Part shown: positions 33,808-44,246 of the stretch, piece by piece
Layout: each line of letters starts with the position of its first letter
How positions within the stretch are numbered: position 1 is the stretch's first letter
Origin: Jidongwangia harbinensis
GTDB lineage: Bacteria; Actinomycetota; Actinomycetes; Mycobacteriales; Micromonosporaceae
Length of the DNA stretch: 64,000 bases
Direction: 5' to 3'
Assembly: GCF_020216025.1 (NCBI RefSeq)
Contig: NZ_JAIWNC010000003.1
Span: forward strand, 248,001 to 312,000
Translations under genes and position numbers: made by a program
The notes under the pieces: generated by a model
Told to the model about the DNA's origin: nothing
Seen by the model: only the letters and a program-made list of their open reading frames with translations
The model's database searches: none

Positions 33808-35208
33808 GTGACCATCGTCGGCCCGCCCCGCGCCACGTACCGCGACGTCTTCGCGGTGCCCGAGTTCCGCACGCTGCTGGGCGGCTTCGCGGTGTTTCTG
33901 GTCAGCGAGACCGTGCAGATGCTGGCGCTGTCCGTGCTGATCTACGCGAGCACCGGGTCGCCGCTGCTGGCCGCGCTCGCCTACGTCGCCGGGTTCGTGC
34001 CGCAGGCGCTGGGCGGGACCGTGCTGCTGGCGGTGGCGGACCGGTGGCGGCCGCGCCGGGTGCTGCTCGGCTACGACGCCGCCCGGCTGACGGTGGCGGT
34101 GCTGCTGGCGTCCGGTCTGCTGCCGTCGGCCGGCATGCTGCTGGTGGTGTTCGCGCTCGGCGGCGTGGCGCCGGTGGTGCAGGCGACCCGGACCGCGCTG
34201 CTGCCGGATCTGCTGTCCGGCGACGCCTACGTGCTGGGCCGGTCGCTGTTCTCGGTCACCTCTGCCGGGATGCAGGTGGCCGGCGCGGCGGTCGGCGGCG
34301 TCCTGCTGGCGGTGGTCGGCCCGGCCGGTGCGCTGTGGCTGACCGCCGCGGCCTGCCTGGTGTCGGCCGCCATCACCCGGTTCGGCCTGGCCGCCCACCC
34401 GGCCCGCACCCCCGGCAGCACAGCCCACACCCCCGGCAGCACAGCCCACACCCCCGGCAGCACAGCCCACACCCCCGGCAGCACAGCCCACACCCCCGGC
34501 AGCACAGCCCACACCCCCGGCAGCACAGCCCACACTCCCAGCGGCACAGCCCACACTCCCAGCGGCACAGCCCACACCTCCGGAGACACGGCCCGGGGCC
34601 GCCGGGGCGGGGACGCGGCCGGGGCGGTGCGGCAGACGTGGCGGGTGAACCGGGCGCTGCTCGGCGATCCCGCGGTGCGCGGGCTGTTGCTGGCGCAGTG
34701 GCTGCCCGGGGCGCTGATGGTGGCGGCCGAGGGCGTGGTGGTGCCGTACGCGGCGGGGCGCGGTGGCGGGTCGGCCGCCGGCGCCCTGCTCGCGTCCGCG
34801 GCCGGCGGGATGCTGATCGGGGAGTTCGTGGTGGGACGGTTCGTGCCGCCGCGGCTGCGGGAGCGCCTGACGCCGTGGCTGGCGCTGCTGCTCGGCGTAC
34901 CCCTGCTGGTCTTCGTCCTGCGGCCCGGCCCGGTGCTGGCCGCCGTGGTGTTCGGGACCGCCGCGGCCGGGTTCGCCTACCACCTGGGGCTGGCCCGCCG
35001 GTTCCTGGAGGCGGTGCCGGAGATCTCCCGTGGTCAGGCGTTCGGCCTGGCCACCACGGGCACCATGACGCTGCAGGGCCTGGCCATGGCGGCGGCCGGC
35101 GGACTGGCCGAGGTGCTCGCGCCGGGCACCGTGATGGCGCTGGCCGGTGCGGCGTCGGTGGCCGCCACGCTCACCCTGTGGGGGCGGCTCCGGCCGGCAA
35201 CGCGGTGA
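33808..35208 (+). CDS. MFS transporter with heptad-repeat loop
   Basis: A 466-residue major facilitator of the MFS_3 drug-exporter type, with twelve helices in two halves. The central loop between helices 6 and 7 is expanded by nine seven-residue units, six TPGSTAH, two TPSGTAH and a final TSGDTAR, at about residues 201-263, encoded by a 21-bp tandem repeat. GTG start. Divergent from its probable repressor. The 3' end overlaps the end of the lysR gene by 38 nt, tail to tail. An efflux role is inferred. Confidence 0.9.
   Translation: MTIVGPPRATYRDVFAVPEFRTLLGGFAVFLVSETVQMLALSVLIYASTGSPLLAALAYVAGFVPQALGGTVLLAVADRWRPRRVLLGYDAARLTVAVLLASGLLPSAGMLLVVFALGGVAPVVQATRTALLPDLLSGDAYVLGRSLFSVTSAGMQVAGAAVGGVLLAVVGPAGALWLTAAACLVSAAITRFGLAAHPARTPGSTAHTPGSTAHTPGSTAHTPGSTAHTPGSTAHTPGSTAHTPSGTAHTPSGTAHTSGDTARGRRGGDAAGAVRQTWRVNRALLGDPAVRGLLLAQWLPGALMVAAEGVVVPYAAGRGGGSAAGALLASAAGGMLIGEFVVGRFVPPRLRERLTPWLALLLGVPLLVFVLRPGPVLAAVVFGTAAAGFAYHLGLARRFLEAVPEISRGQAFGLATTGTMTLQGLAMAAAGGLAEVLAPGTVMALAGAASVAATLTLWGRLRPATR
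34408..34596 (+). repeat. 21-bp in-frame tandem repeat in the MFS gene
   Basis: Nine units of the type ACCCCCGGCAGCACAGCCC plus CAC; the first six are nearly identical at nucleotide level. All keep the frame. Confidence 0.9.
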
Positions 35209-36115
35209 CGCCGACCGGCAGCGCGTCGCCGGCCGCGATGTGCGCGAGCAGCGTCGCGCGCAGCGCCTCGGCCGCGTGCGGCAGCACCGAGCGCCGCCGG
35301 TGGGCGAGCGCGATGGTGCGGCGCATGCCCGGCGGGGCGAGCGGCGTGGCGCGCAGCAGCGGCCGGTTGATCAGCACCATGCTCGGCACCAGCGCCACGC
35401 CCAGGCCGGCCTCGACGAACGCGAGCACCGCGTCCATCTCGCCGCCCTCGACCGCGAACCGGGGGGCGAATCCGGCCTGGCGGCACGCCTCGAGCGTGAC
35501 GTCGCGCAGGTCGTAGCCGGTCCGGAACATCACCATCGGGGTGTGCTCGAGTTCGGCCAGCGCCACCTGACCGTGTGCGGTGGGCGGCGGTTCGCTCGCC
35601 ACGGACGCCACCACCAGGCTCTCCCGCAGGATCGGCGCGGCGTGCAGGGACGGGTCGACGCCCTGCTCCGGCTGCACGATCAGGGCCAGGTCCAGGGTGT
35701 GCGCGAGCAGGTCGGCGATGAGGTCCTGGGAGCTGCCCTCGTTGACGTACAGGGCGATGCCGGGGTGGGCCGCGCGGAACGTGCGCAGCACGGCCGGGAC
35801 CAGCGACGAGCACAGGCTCGGGGTGGCGCCGAGCCGGACCTCCCCGCGGCGCAGCCCGATGATGTCGTTGACCGCGTCGCGGGCCGCGTCGGCGTCCGCC
35901 ACCATCCGCCGGGCCATCGGCAGCAGGGTCTCCCCGGCGGCGGTGAGCGTGACGGCGCCGCGCATCCGCTCGAACAACGGCGTGCCGAGGGACGCCTCCA
36001 GGGTGTGAATCTGCTTACTCAACGTTGGCTGGGCGACCCCGATCGCATCGGCCGCATGGGTGAAATGCCGTGTTTCCGCCACCGCGAGGAAGTAGCGGAG
36101 CTGCTGCAGCTGCAC
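35171..36115 (-). CDS. LysR-family transcriptional regulator
   Basis: A 314-residue LysR protein: N-terminal winged helix (QLQQLRYFLAVAETRHFTHAADAIGVAQPTLSKQIHTLEASLG) and a periplasmic-binding-like effector domain from about 90. The GTG start lies 77 nt from the divergent sdhC start. Two overlapping inverted repeats of LysR type lie in that gap (36120-36144). A LysR gene next to sdhCAB recurs in actinobacteria, so control of succinate dehydrogenase together with autoregulation is the likeliest role. Confidence 0.92.
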   Translation of the reverse strand: MQLQQLRYFLAVAETRHFTHAADAIGVAQPTLSKQIHTLEASLGTPLFERMRGAVTLTAAGETLLPMARRMVADADAARDAVNDIIGLRRGEVRLGATPSLCSSLVPAVLRTFRAAHPGIALYVNEGSSQDLIADLLAHTLDLALIVQPEQGVDPSLHAAPILRESLVVASVASEPPPTAHGQVALAELEHTPMVMFRTGYDLRDVTLEACRQAGFAPRFAVEGGEMDAVLAFVEAGLGVALVPSMVLINRPLLRATPLAPPGMRRTIALAHRRRSVLPHAAEALRATLLAHIAAGDALPVGVTALPAGAAPTG

Positions 36116-36119
36116 CTCG

Positions 36120-36144
36120 ATAGCCTTTCGCTATGGGCAATAGC
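36120..36144. promoter_or_regulatory. Two overlapping LysR boxes
   Basis: ATAGC-N5-GCTAT at 36120-36134 and GCTAT-N5-ATAGC at 36130-36144 share the middle GCTAT. The first contains the T-N11-A form typical of LysR sites. They begin 5 nt upstream of the lysR start and end 48 nt before sdhC. Confidence 0.65.
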
Positions 36145-36192
36145 ATCATCATGCATTAGACGAATCGCGCGAGGCTACCTACCGTTCCCTAC

Positions 36193-36903
36193 GTGGCGGT
36201 AGATACGAAGGTCAGACCGGTCCGGACGAAGGTCCCGGCCACCCGGAGCACGGTCTCGCTCAAGATCCTGATGGCGGTGACCGGGCTGCTGCTCGTCGGA
36301 TTCCTCTTCGCGCACATGATCGGCAACCTCAAGATCTTCGTGGGCGCCGAGTCGTTCGACCACTACGCGCACTGGCTGCGCGAGCTGGGTGCCCCGCTGC
36401 TGCCCGAGCAGTGGTACCTGTGGATCCAGCGGGCCGTGCTGACCGCGGCGGTGCTGGGCCACATCGCGGCCGCCACCATCCTGGCCCGGCGCGCCCGCAA
36501 GGCTCGCCCGGTCCGGTACGCGCACCGTCCCAAGGTCCAGGGCAGCTACGCGGCGCGCACCATGCGCTGGGGCGGCGTGATCGTGCTGCTGTTCGTGATC
36601 TACCACATCCTCGACCTGACCACCGGCACGCTGAACCCGGTCGGCGACCGGGAGCACCCGTACGCCAACGTGGTCGCCGATTTCGCCCCGGACCGCTGGT
36701 ACGTGACGCTCTGGTACGCGCTCGCCGTGGTGGCGGTCGGCCTGCACCTGCGGCACGGCCTGTTCAGCGCGGCCCGCACGCTCGGCCAGCGCACCGCCCG
36801 CGGCGAGCGGATCGTGCGCCGCGCCGCCCTCGTCCTCTCCGTCGTCCTGGTGGCCGGCTACCTCTCGGTGCCGTTCGCCGTCCTAACCGGATTGGTGAGC
36901 TAG
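36193..36903 (+). CDS. sdhC: Succinate dehydrogenase cytochrome b subunit
   Basis: A 236-residue membrane anchor with five helices, of the single-subunit b558 class used by actinobacteria and Bacillus. Haem-ligand histidines are expected among FAHMIGNLKIF, LGHIAAA, IYHILDL and HLRHGLF. It passes electrons from succinate to menaquinone. GTG start. The stop is followed immediately by the sdhA ATG. Confidence 0.94.
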   Translation: MAVDTKVRPVRTKVPATRSTVSLKILMAVTGLLLVGFLFAHMIGNLKIFVGAESFDHYAHWLRELGAPLLPEQWYLWIQRAVLTAAVLGHIAAATILARRARKARPVRYAHRPKVQGSYAARTMRWGGVIVLLFVIYHILDLTTGTLNPVGDREHPYANVVADFAPDRWYVTLWYALAVVAVGLHLRHGLFSAARTLGQRTARGERIVRRAALVLSVVLVAGYLSVPFAVLTGLVS

Positions 36904-38831
<1,928 letters not shown>

Positions 38832-38832
<1 letters not shown>

Positions 38833-39575
38833 TGGACATCCAGGTTCGTGTCTGGCGCCAGTCCGGCCCCTCCGACCGGGGCCGGATGGTCACCTACGAC
38901 GTCAAGGACATCTCCCCCGACGCGTCGTTCCTCGAGATGCTCGACGTCCTCAACGAGAAGCTGATCCTGGACGGCGACGACCCGATCGCGTTCGACCACG
39001 ACTGCCGTGAGGGCATCTGCGGCATGTGCGGCATGATGATCAACGGTGTGGCACACGGCCCGGAGCGCGCCACCACCACCTGCCAGCTGCACATGCGGCA
39101 CTTCCGCGACGGCGACACCATCGACATCGAGCCGTGGCGGGCCGCCGCGTTCCCGGTGGTCAAGGACCTGGTGGTGGACCGCCGCGCGTTCGACACGATC
39201 ATCCAGGCCGGCGGCTACATCACCGCGCCCACCGGCACCGCACCCGACGCACACGCCACGCCGGTGCCCAAGGCCGACGCGGACGCCGCGTTCGAGGCCG
39301 CCACCTGCATCGGCTGCGGCGCGTGCGTGGCGGCCTGCCCGAACGGCTCGTCGATGCTGTTCACCGCCGCGAAGGTCGCCCACCTCGGCCTGCTCCCGCA
39401 GGGCCAGCCGGAACGCCAGAGCCGGGTGCTCGACATGATCGAGGCGCAGGACGAGGCCGGCTTCGGCGGCTGCACCAACATGGGCGAATGCACCACGGTC
39501 TGCCCGAAGGGCATCCCGCTGACGCTGATCGGCCGGCTCAACGCGGACTACCGCAAGGCGGTCGGCAAGCGGTAG
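38832..39575 (+). CDS. sdhB: Succinate dehydrogenase iron-sulfur subunit
   Basis: A 247-residue ferredoxin-type subunit. 2Fe-2S ligands are C58, C63, C66 and C84. The 4Fe-4S ligands lie in [12 protein letters not shown] (C159, C162, C165) and the 3Fe-4S and last ligands in [19 protein letters not shown] start overlapping the sdhA stop by one base (TAATG). Confidence 0.96.
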
Positions 39576-39591
39576 ACCGTAGGCTGCTCCG

Positions 39592-40173
39592 GTGCGTACG
39601 GTGGCGGCCGCGGCGGGCGTGTTCGCCGGTACGAACGTCGACGACCTGCTGGTCCTCACGGTGCTGTTCCTGGCCGCCCGCACGTCCGGCCGCCCCCGGC
39701 CGTGGCAGATCTGGGCCGGCCAGTACGCGGGCATCGGCGTACTCGTCATGGTGTCGGCCCTGGCCGCGCTCGGCCTGACGATCGTGCCGGACCGCTGGGT
39801 CGGGCTGCTCGGCCTGATTCCGCTCGCGCTCGGCGTGCGCGGGCTGATCGGCGCGGCCCGCCGCAGTCCCGGCGACGAGACGCCGGTGGTGGCCGGCCAC
39901 GCGCTCGCCGTGGCCGGCGTCACCATCGCCAACGGTGCGGACAACATCGCCGTCTACACCCCCCTGTTCCGCACCATCGGCGTGACCGGCAGCCTGATCA
40001 CCGCGGCGGTGTTCGCGGTACTGGTCGCGGTGTGGTGCGGTGGCGCATCCTGGCTGGGCTCGCACCGCCGGGTGATCGCGATGGTGGACCGCTACGGGCA
40101 CTGGCTGGTCCCGCTGGTGTTCATTGCGATCGGCCTGGTCATCCTGGCCGGACTTACTCGCACTGCCAGCTGA
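39592..40173 (+). CDS. Cadmium-resistance-transporter-like (CadD family) membrane protein
   Basis: A 193-residue protein with about six helices and the CadD signature near the N-terminus, GVFAGTNVDDLLVLTVLFL, plus ITIANGADNIAVYTPLF-like spacing in the second half. CadD proteins export or sequester cadmium or related cations. GTG start, 16 nt after sdhB. Its end overlaps the convergent membrane protein gene by 20 nt. Confidence 0.82.
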   Translation: MRTVAAAAGVFAGTNVDDLLVLTVLFLAARTSGRPRPWQIWAGQYAGIGVLVMVSALAALGLTIVPDRWVGLLGLIPLALGVRGLIGAARRSPGDETPVVAGHALAVAGVTIANGADNIAVYTPLFRTIGVTGSLITAAVFAVLVAVWCGGASWLGSHRRVIAMVDRYGHWLVPLVFIAIGLVILAGLTRTAS

Positions 40174-41296
40174 CCGGGCGGAACAGCCCGCCGCTGACCG
40201 CGTTGTCGTCCCCGGCGGCGGAGCGACCGTCCTCACCCACGGTGTCGGCCGTGTAGTACGTCGGTTCGTCCGCCTCGGGGTTCGGCGGCAGGCTCAGCAC
40301 GCGGTCGCCGACGTAGAAGAACGCCCGCGACCGGTCGGCGGGCCGGGACAGGCGGTCCCAGCGGCCGGTGGCGACCTCGTAGCGGAACGGAAGGTCCTTG
40401 AAGGCGGTGAGGGACGTGACGCCCGGGGCAGTCGACGCCGAGGGCCCTCCGGCGGTGACGACCTTGTCGAGGACCCTGATCTGACCGTAGATCCAGCCGT
40501 CGCGGATCGACTCCGCCTCGAAGCCGACCGCCCGCTCGCCGTCGACCGTGGGCAACGTCAGCGGCCCGTGGGTGCCGTCGGCCCGCCACAGGTAGGCCTG
40601 ACGCGGGAACTTGTCGTCGATTTCCAGCCACCCGACGATCGTGCCGTCGTCGGTGATCTCGGTAGCGGCCCCGCGGGTCACGCCGGACGGCACCGGCAGC
40701 GGGGTCGGCGCGGCGCCCGCTGCGGCCCAGCGAGCGGGCCGGTCCCCGACGCTGCCCACGATGACGCCGTCCTCGTTCACGGCGAAGGCGGCGGCCGGCC
40801 CGCCGTCGAGCGTGGCCAGTTTGCCGTCGCGGTACACGTACGCACGACGTTGTTCGGCGTCGCGGCCGACGCCGACGCCCCGCGAGGTGAAGTCGGACAG
40901 CAACACACCGGGCCGGCGCAGGACGTCCACGATCTCGTGGTCACGCCAGACCACCACGGAGGACTTCTGCCCCCAGACCGGGTCGGCCTGACCGGCGATG
41001 TACCGGCCGGACGGATCGGCGCCGGTGACGTCGATCGAGCTGAACCCGGCCATCGGCAGCGGGACGGCGACGCAGTCGGGCAGCGGCTCCGGCGCGGCAC
41101 CGCTGAACGCCAGCGTGCCGCCGATCGCCGTGCCGCCGGCCAGCGCCACGACCGCGGCACCGGCGGCCGCCACCCGCCCGCGCTTGTGCCGGCGTCCGGT
41201 CGCCATGGCGGCCACGATGTCCACCCGGGACGGCGCGTCGGGCTCGGCGTCGAGCGGCGCGAACAGCTCGGTGGGGCCCTTTTCGAGATACGACAT
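40154..41296 (-). CDS. Membrane-anchored protein with HAF-like repeats, putative sigma-factor partner
   Basis: A 380-residue protein. A cytoplasmic segment of about 40 residues (MSYLEKGPTELFAPLDAEPD...) precedes one membrane helix (VAAAGAAVVALAGGTAIGGTLAFSG), then an outside domain of repeated beta-strand units with signatures such as AVNEDGVIVGSVGDRPARW and EITDDGTIVGWL, as in HAF-repeat or propeller proteins. The ATG at 41296 follows GAGGAG. It lies 11 nt after the sigma-factor gene. The topology matches anti-sigma or sensor partners, but no zinc-binding anti-sigma motif is visible, so this role is inferred from position. Confidence 0.6.
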   Translation of the reverse strand: MSYLEKGPTELFAPLDAEPDAPSRVDIVAAMATGRRHKRGRVAAAGAAVVALAGGTAIGGTLAFSGAAPEPLPDCVAVPLPMAGFSSIDVTGADPSGRYIAGQADPVWGQKSSVVVWRDHEIVDVLRRPGVLLSDFTSRGVGVGRDAEQRRAYVYRDGKLATLDGGPAAAFAVNEDGVIVGSVGDRPARWAAAGAAPTPLPVPSGVTRGAATEITDDGTIVGWLEIDDKFPRQAYLWRADGTHGPLTLPTVDGERAVGFEAESIRDGWIYGQIRVLDKVVTAGGPSASTAPGVTSLTAFKDLPFRYEVATGRWDRLSRPADRSRAFFYVGDRVLSLPPNPEADEPTYYTADTVGEDGRSAAGDDNAVSGGLFRPVSWQCE

Positions 41297-41307
41297 GGTG
41301 ACTCTCC

Positions 41308-41817
41308 TCAGGGGACGCGGTCGGGAGACGGGGACGACCAGGTGACGAGGAGGCGGCGCATGGTGGCCAGCCCGTGCGCGGTCTGGCTCTTCACCGTCCC
41401 CTCGGAGCAGCCGACCAGCCGGGCCACCTCGGCGACCGGCAGGTCGTGCAGGAAACGCAGCACCAGGACGGCCTGCTGGCGGGGTGGGACCTTGTCGAGC
41501 GCGGCGCGCAGCAGCACGCGGTCCTCCGCGCCCGACGGTGGCGGCCCGGCGTGTTCCGGTACGGCGTCGAACAGCCGCACCCGCCACCACCCCCGCCGGC
41601 GGTCGTCCAGGAACGCGCGGACCAGCGTGGTGCGGGTGTACTGGTCGAGACCGTCGGCCGCGCTGATCCGGCTCCACGCCGTGTACAGCTTGGCGATGGT
41701 CTCCTGCACCAGGTCGTCCGCGTGGTGCGCGTCGCCGCACAGGTGGTACGCCAAACGCCGCAGCGCCGGTATCCGGCCCTGCACGTATGCCACGTAGTCG
41801 GCGTCGGAAGGGTTCAT
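41308..41817 (-). CDS. SigE-family ECF RNA polymerase sigma factor
   Basis: A 169-residue extracytoplasmic-function sigma factor of the actinobacterial SigE family. Region 2 is ALRRLAYHLCGDAHHADDLVQETIAKLYTAW. Region 4 is VLRFLHDLPVAEVARLVGCSEGTVKSQTAHGLATMRRLL, with a helix-turn-helix. It precedes a membrane-anchored partner gene by 11 nt, suggesting an envelope-signal pair. Confidence 0.9.
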   Translation of the reverse strand: MNPSDADYVAYVQGRIPALRRLAYHLCGDAHHADDLVQETIAKLYTAWSRISAADGLDQYTRTTLVRAFLDDRRRGWWRVRLFDAVPEHAGPPPSGAEDRVLLRAALDKVPPRQQAVLVLRFLHDLPVAEVARLVGCSEGTVKSQTAHGLATMRRLLVTWSSPSPDRVP

Positions 41818-41859
41818 GAGTCTTAGACGCCGAACCGGGCGAACCGGTTGTACGCGATG

Positions 41860-42489
41860 TCAGTCGGCGCGGGTCTGCCGGTCCGCGCGCACCGCGATCC
41901 GTCCGAGCAGGACGTTGCCGGCGGCCCGGTCGGCGAAGGGCGCCTGCGGCAGCCCGGCAAACGGCCACCAGGACGCGAAGAACGTCCCGGCCGGCCACTC
42001 GGTGGCGGTGCGCTGCGCTCGGGTCAGCACCGCGCCGAGGTCCGCCTGGGCCAGCAGATCCCGCCGTACGAAGAACTCCGAGCCGAGGTCGCCGCGGCCG
42101 GACCGCAGCTCGGCCGGCGTCGGGAACGGCAGCGTGTCGATGTCGATCGCGCCGTAGAGCGGACGGGTGCGGTCGACGATCGCCGCGAACAGGGCGGTGG
42201 CCTGCCGGGCCGCCGCCACGACCCGCTTCTTCCGCGTCGCGTCCAGCGCCGACTCCGGCCGGCTGAACGCCTCGGCGGCCAGCAGCACCCGCACCGGCGC
42301 CCGTTCGTCGGGAGCGGTGGCCGCCGGTCGGGCCGGCCCCACCCGGATCGGCCGTCCGCCGTGCACGAAGGTGCCCGTCCCGTCCCGCCGGGCGCCGCGG
42401 CCGGTCAGCACGTCGCACACGTTCTCGAAGGCACGATCGCCGGACGGGTCCGGGTAGATCGTCAACGACAGGTCAGACCCGCGCGCCAT
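41860..42489 (-). CDS. Hypothetical protein
   Basis: A 209-residue soluble protein, MARGSDLSLTIYPDPSGDRAFENV to the end; no domain recognised. Aromatic and acidic clusters (GAIDIDTLPFPTPAELRSGRGDLGSEFFVRRDLL and EWPAGTFFASWWPFAG) suggest a folded enzyme-like core. Its start lies inside the end of the MFS gene (17-nt overlap), so it is translationally coupled to that exporter and may share its purpose. Confidence 0.7.
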   Translation of the reverse strand: MARGSDLSLTIYPDPSGDRAFENVCDVLTGRGARRDGTGTFVHGGRPIRVGPARPAATAPDERAPVRVLLAAEAFSRPESALDATRKKRVVAAARQATALFAAIVDRTRPLYGAIDIDTLPFPTPAELRSGRGDLGSEFFVRRDLLAQADLGAVLTRAQRTATEWPAGTFFASWWPFAGLPQAPFADRAAGNVLLGRIAVRADRQTRAD

Positions 42490-43669
42490 GCCGGCTCCCC
42501 CGGTTGTGCTCCGCCGACCGGCCCACCCGGACGGCCACCGCCGTCATCATGCCGACCCCGGCGGCGATCGCCAACGGGATTCGCGGGCCGAGATGGACGG
42601 CCGCCGCACCGAGCGGGCTGGTCAGCGCGATCGGGCCGAACAGCACGGTGGTGGAGGTCGCGGCCACCCGGCCGAGGAGCCGGTCGGGGGTGCCGGCCTG
42701 CACCGCGCTGACCGCGGCGACCAGTGCCCACGGCAGTCCGACGCCCACCGCCAGGCTGCCGGCGATCATCGCCGGCCACCACGGCAGGCACCAGGCCACA
42801 CACCCGGCCGCGAACAGGGCCGCCCCGGCGGCCGCCGCCGTGGCCGCGCCGGCGCGGGTGACGAGCCGGCCGACGGCCAGGCCGGCGACGATGGAGCCGG
42901 CACCCTGGGCGCTGCCGAGCACCCCGAGGAAGGTGGACGGCAGGCCGAGGCCGTCGGTGACGCGCGCGTAGACCGACGCCACGGTGAACCCGGACAGGCC
43001 GATCGCCACGGCCGCCACCAGGACCGGGGTACGGATCTCCCGGACGCCCCAGAGCACCGCGAGGCCCGCCCGGACGCCGGGTCGCCCGGTGGGCGCGGGG
43101 CCGGCCGGCGCGGCGGAGAGGCGAAGCCGGGTGTAGAGGATCGCGACGGCCACGGGCATCGCGGCGCTGAGGGCGGCGACCGCGGCACCGCCGTGCCAGG
43201 CGTACAGGCCGGCCCCGGCCAGCGGGGCGATCAGTTTCATCCCCTCCTGGGCGCTGGACCGCCAGCCGTTGACATCGGCCAGTGCGGACGGTGGCAACGC
43301 GGACGGCAGCAGGGCGGTCTCGCCCGCGTCGATCAGCACGTGGCCGATCCCGGTCCCGAGCAGCACCGCGAAGACCAGCCACGCCTGGTCGCGGGACCGG
43401 ACGGTCAGCAGCGTCAGCAGCGCGGCGGCGAGCAGCAGGTCGACCGCGATCACCAGCCGGAGGCGGGGCAGGCGGTCGGCCAGCCCACCGAGCCACGGTG
43501 CGGCCAGCGTGGGCAGGTACAGGCAGAGCCCGGCCAGGCCGGCCAGGCTGACCGAACCGGTCAGGTCGAGGATCCAGATGCCGGCGGCGAGCGACATCGC
43601 GGTGCTGCCGAAGCCGGACAGCAGGGAGATCGCCACGAAGATGGACGCGTTGCGACGCATGCCGCCCAT
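42473..43669 (-). CDS. MFS transporter
   Basis: A 398-residue major facilitator of the MFS_3/enterobactin-exporter-like type with twelve helices and no signal peptide. MGGMRR or, three codons on, MRR can start it. An inverted repeat GTCAA-N7-TTGAC lies just upstream (43700-43720), shared with the promoter of the preceding small regulator, which probably controls it. Probably an efflux pump; the substrate is unknown. Confidence 0.88.
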   Translation of the reverse strand: MGGMRRNASIFVAISLLSGFGSTAMSLAAGIWILDLTGSVSLAGLAGLCLYLPTLAAPWLGGLADRLPRLRLVIAVDLLLAAALLTLLTVRSRDQAWLVFAVLLGTGIGHVLIDAGETALLPSALPPSALADVNGWRSSAQEGMKLIAPLAGAGLYAWHGGAAVAALSAAMPVAVAILYTRLRLSAAPAGPAPTGRPGVRAGLAVLWGVREIRTPVLVAAVAIGLSGFTVASVYARVTDGLGLPSTFLGVLGSAQGAGSIVAGLAVGRLVTRAGAATAAAAGAALFAAGCVAWCLPWWPAMIAGSLAVGVGLPWALVAAVSAVQAGTPDRLLGRVAATSTTVLFGPIALTSPLGAAAVHLGPRIPLAIAAGVGMMTAVAVRVGRSAEHNRGSRHGARV

Positions 43670-43699
43670 CGTGAAATGTTGAGCGGAAGGCGGTCAATG

Positions 43700-43720
43700 A
43701 TGTCAATGTGTCGTTGACAT
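43700..43720. promoter_or_regulatory. Operator upstream of the MFS gene, copy 1
   Basis: ATGTCAA-N7-TTGACAT with perfect 7-bp arms. It overlaps the stop codon of the regulator gene at 43703 and lies 31 nt from the MFS start. On the minus strand it supplies a TTGACA that could be a -35 box. Confidence 0.6.
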
Positions 43721-44197
43721 GGCGAGCAGCCGCCGCAGCGCACCGGCCGCCGCCCGGGCGTCCCGCGGCAGCCGTCGCAGATCCACCCCGGTCAGATCGT
43801 CGATCGTCTGCCGGGCCAGGGCGAACAACGATCCGGGTACGGCGTCCACGGCCGCCCCGACGGTGTCCCGGACCAGCGCCGCCCGGGTGAAGCGGTCCGC
43901 CCAGCGGGGGTCCGCCCGGATGACCCGGTCCAGCTCGGCGACCGCCCCGCGGACGGCGACGACGTGCGCGCCGTACCGGACGTCCCGGGCCCGCGCCTCG
44001 CGCTCGGCCGCGGCGGCCAGGCGCTGCCGGCGCTGCTCGGCGGCCTGCCGGCTGGTGAGGCCCAGCGCCGCGGCCACCTGCGCCCAGGTGGCGCCCTGCC
44101 GGCGCGCGGTGTCGATCAGGTCGAGTTCCTCGGCGTCCAGGCGGGCCCGCGCCGCCACGACGGCACCGAGCGAGCGCAGCACCGGCGAGTCCGACAT
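43703..44197 (-). CDS. Small helix-turn-helix DNA-binding protein
   Basis: A 164-residue protein. Its N-terminal third has a clear helix-turn-helix (LDLIDTARRQGATWAQVAAALGLTSRQAAEQRRQRL). The rest is helical without a recognised ligand domain. The same inverted repeat lies upstream of it (44230-44246) and of the following MFS gene (43700-43720), so it is probably an autoregulated local repressor. The two operator copies overlap the stop codons of the upstream gene in each case. Confidence 0.75.
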   Translation of the reverse strand: MSDSPVLRSLGAVVAARARLDAEELDLIDTARRQGATWAQVAAALGLTSRQAAEQRRQRLAAAAEREARARDVRYGAHVVAVRGAVAELDRVIRADPRWADRFTRAALVRDTVGAAVDAVPGSLFALARQTIDDLTGVDLRRLPRDARAAAGALRRLLAMSTTH

Positions 44198-44229
44198 GGG
44201 CGGTACCCTGCCGGACCGCCGGGACCTGC

Positions 44230-44246
44230 GTCAATGAACCGTTGAC
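44230..44246. promoter_or_regulatory. Operator upstream of the small regulator, copy 2
   Basis: GTCAA-N7-TTGAC. Compared with copy 1, GTCAATG and CGTTGACA are conserved. It overlaps the stop of the DHA2 transporter at 44231 and lies 33 nt before the regulator start. Confidence 0.6.

Noticed and set aside
36145..36192. Riboswitch or long leader before sdhC
   Set aside because: Only about 50 nt are available and no stable fold is visible beyond the LysR sites.
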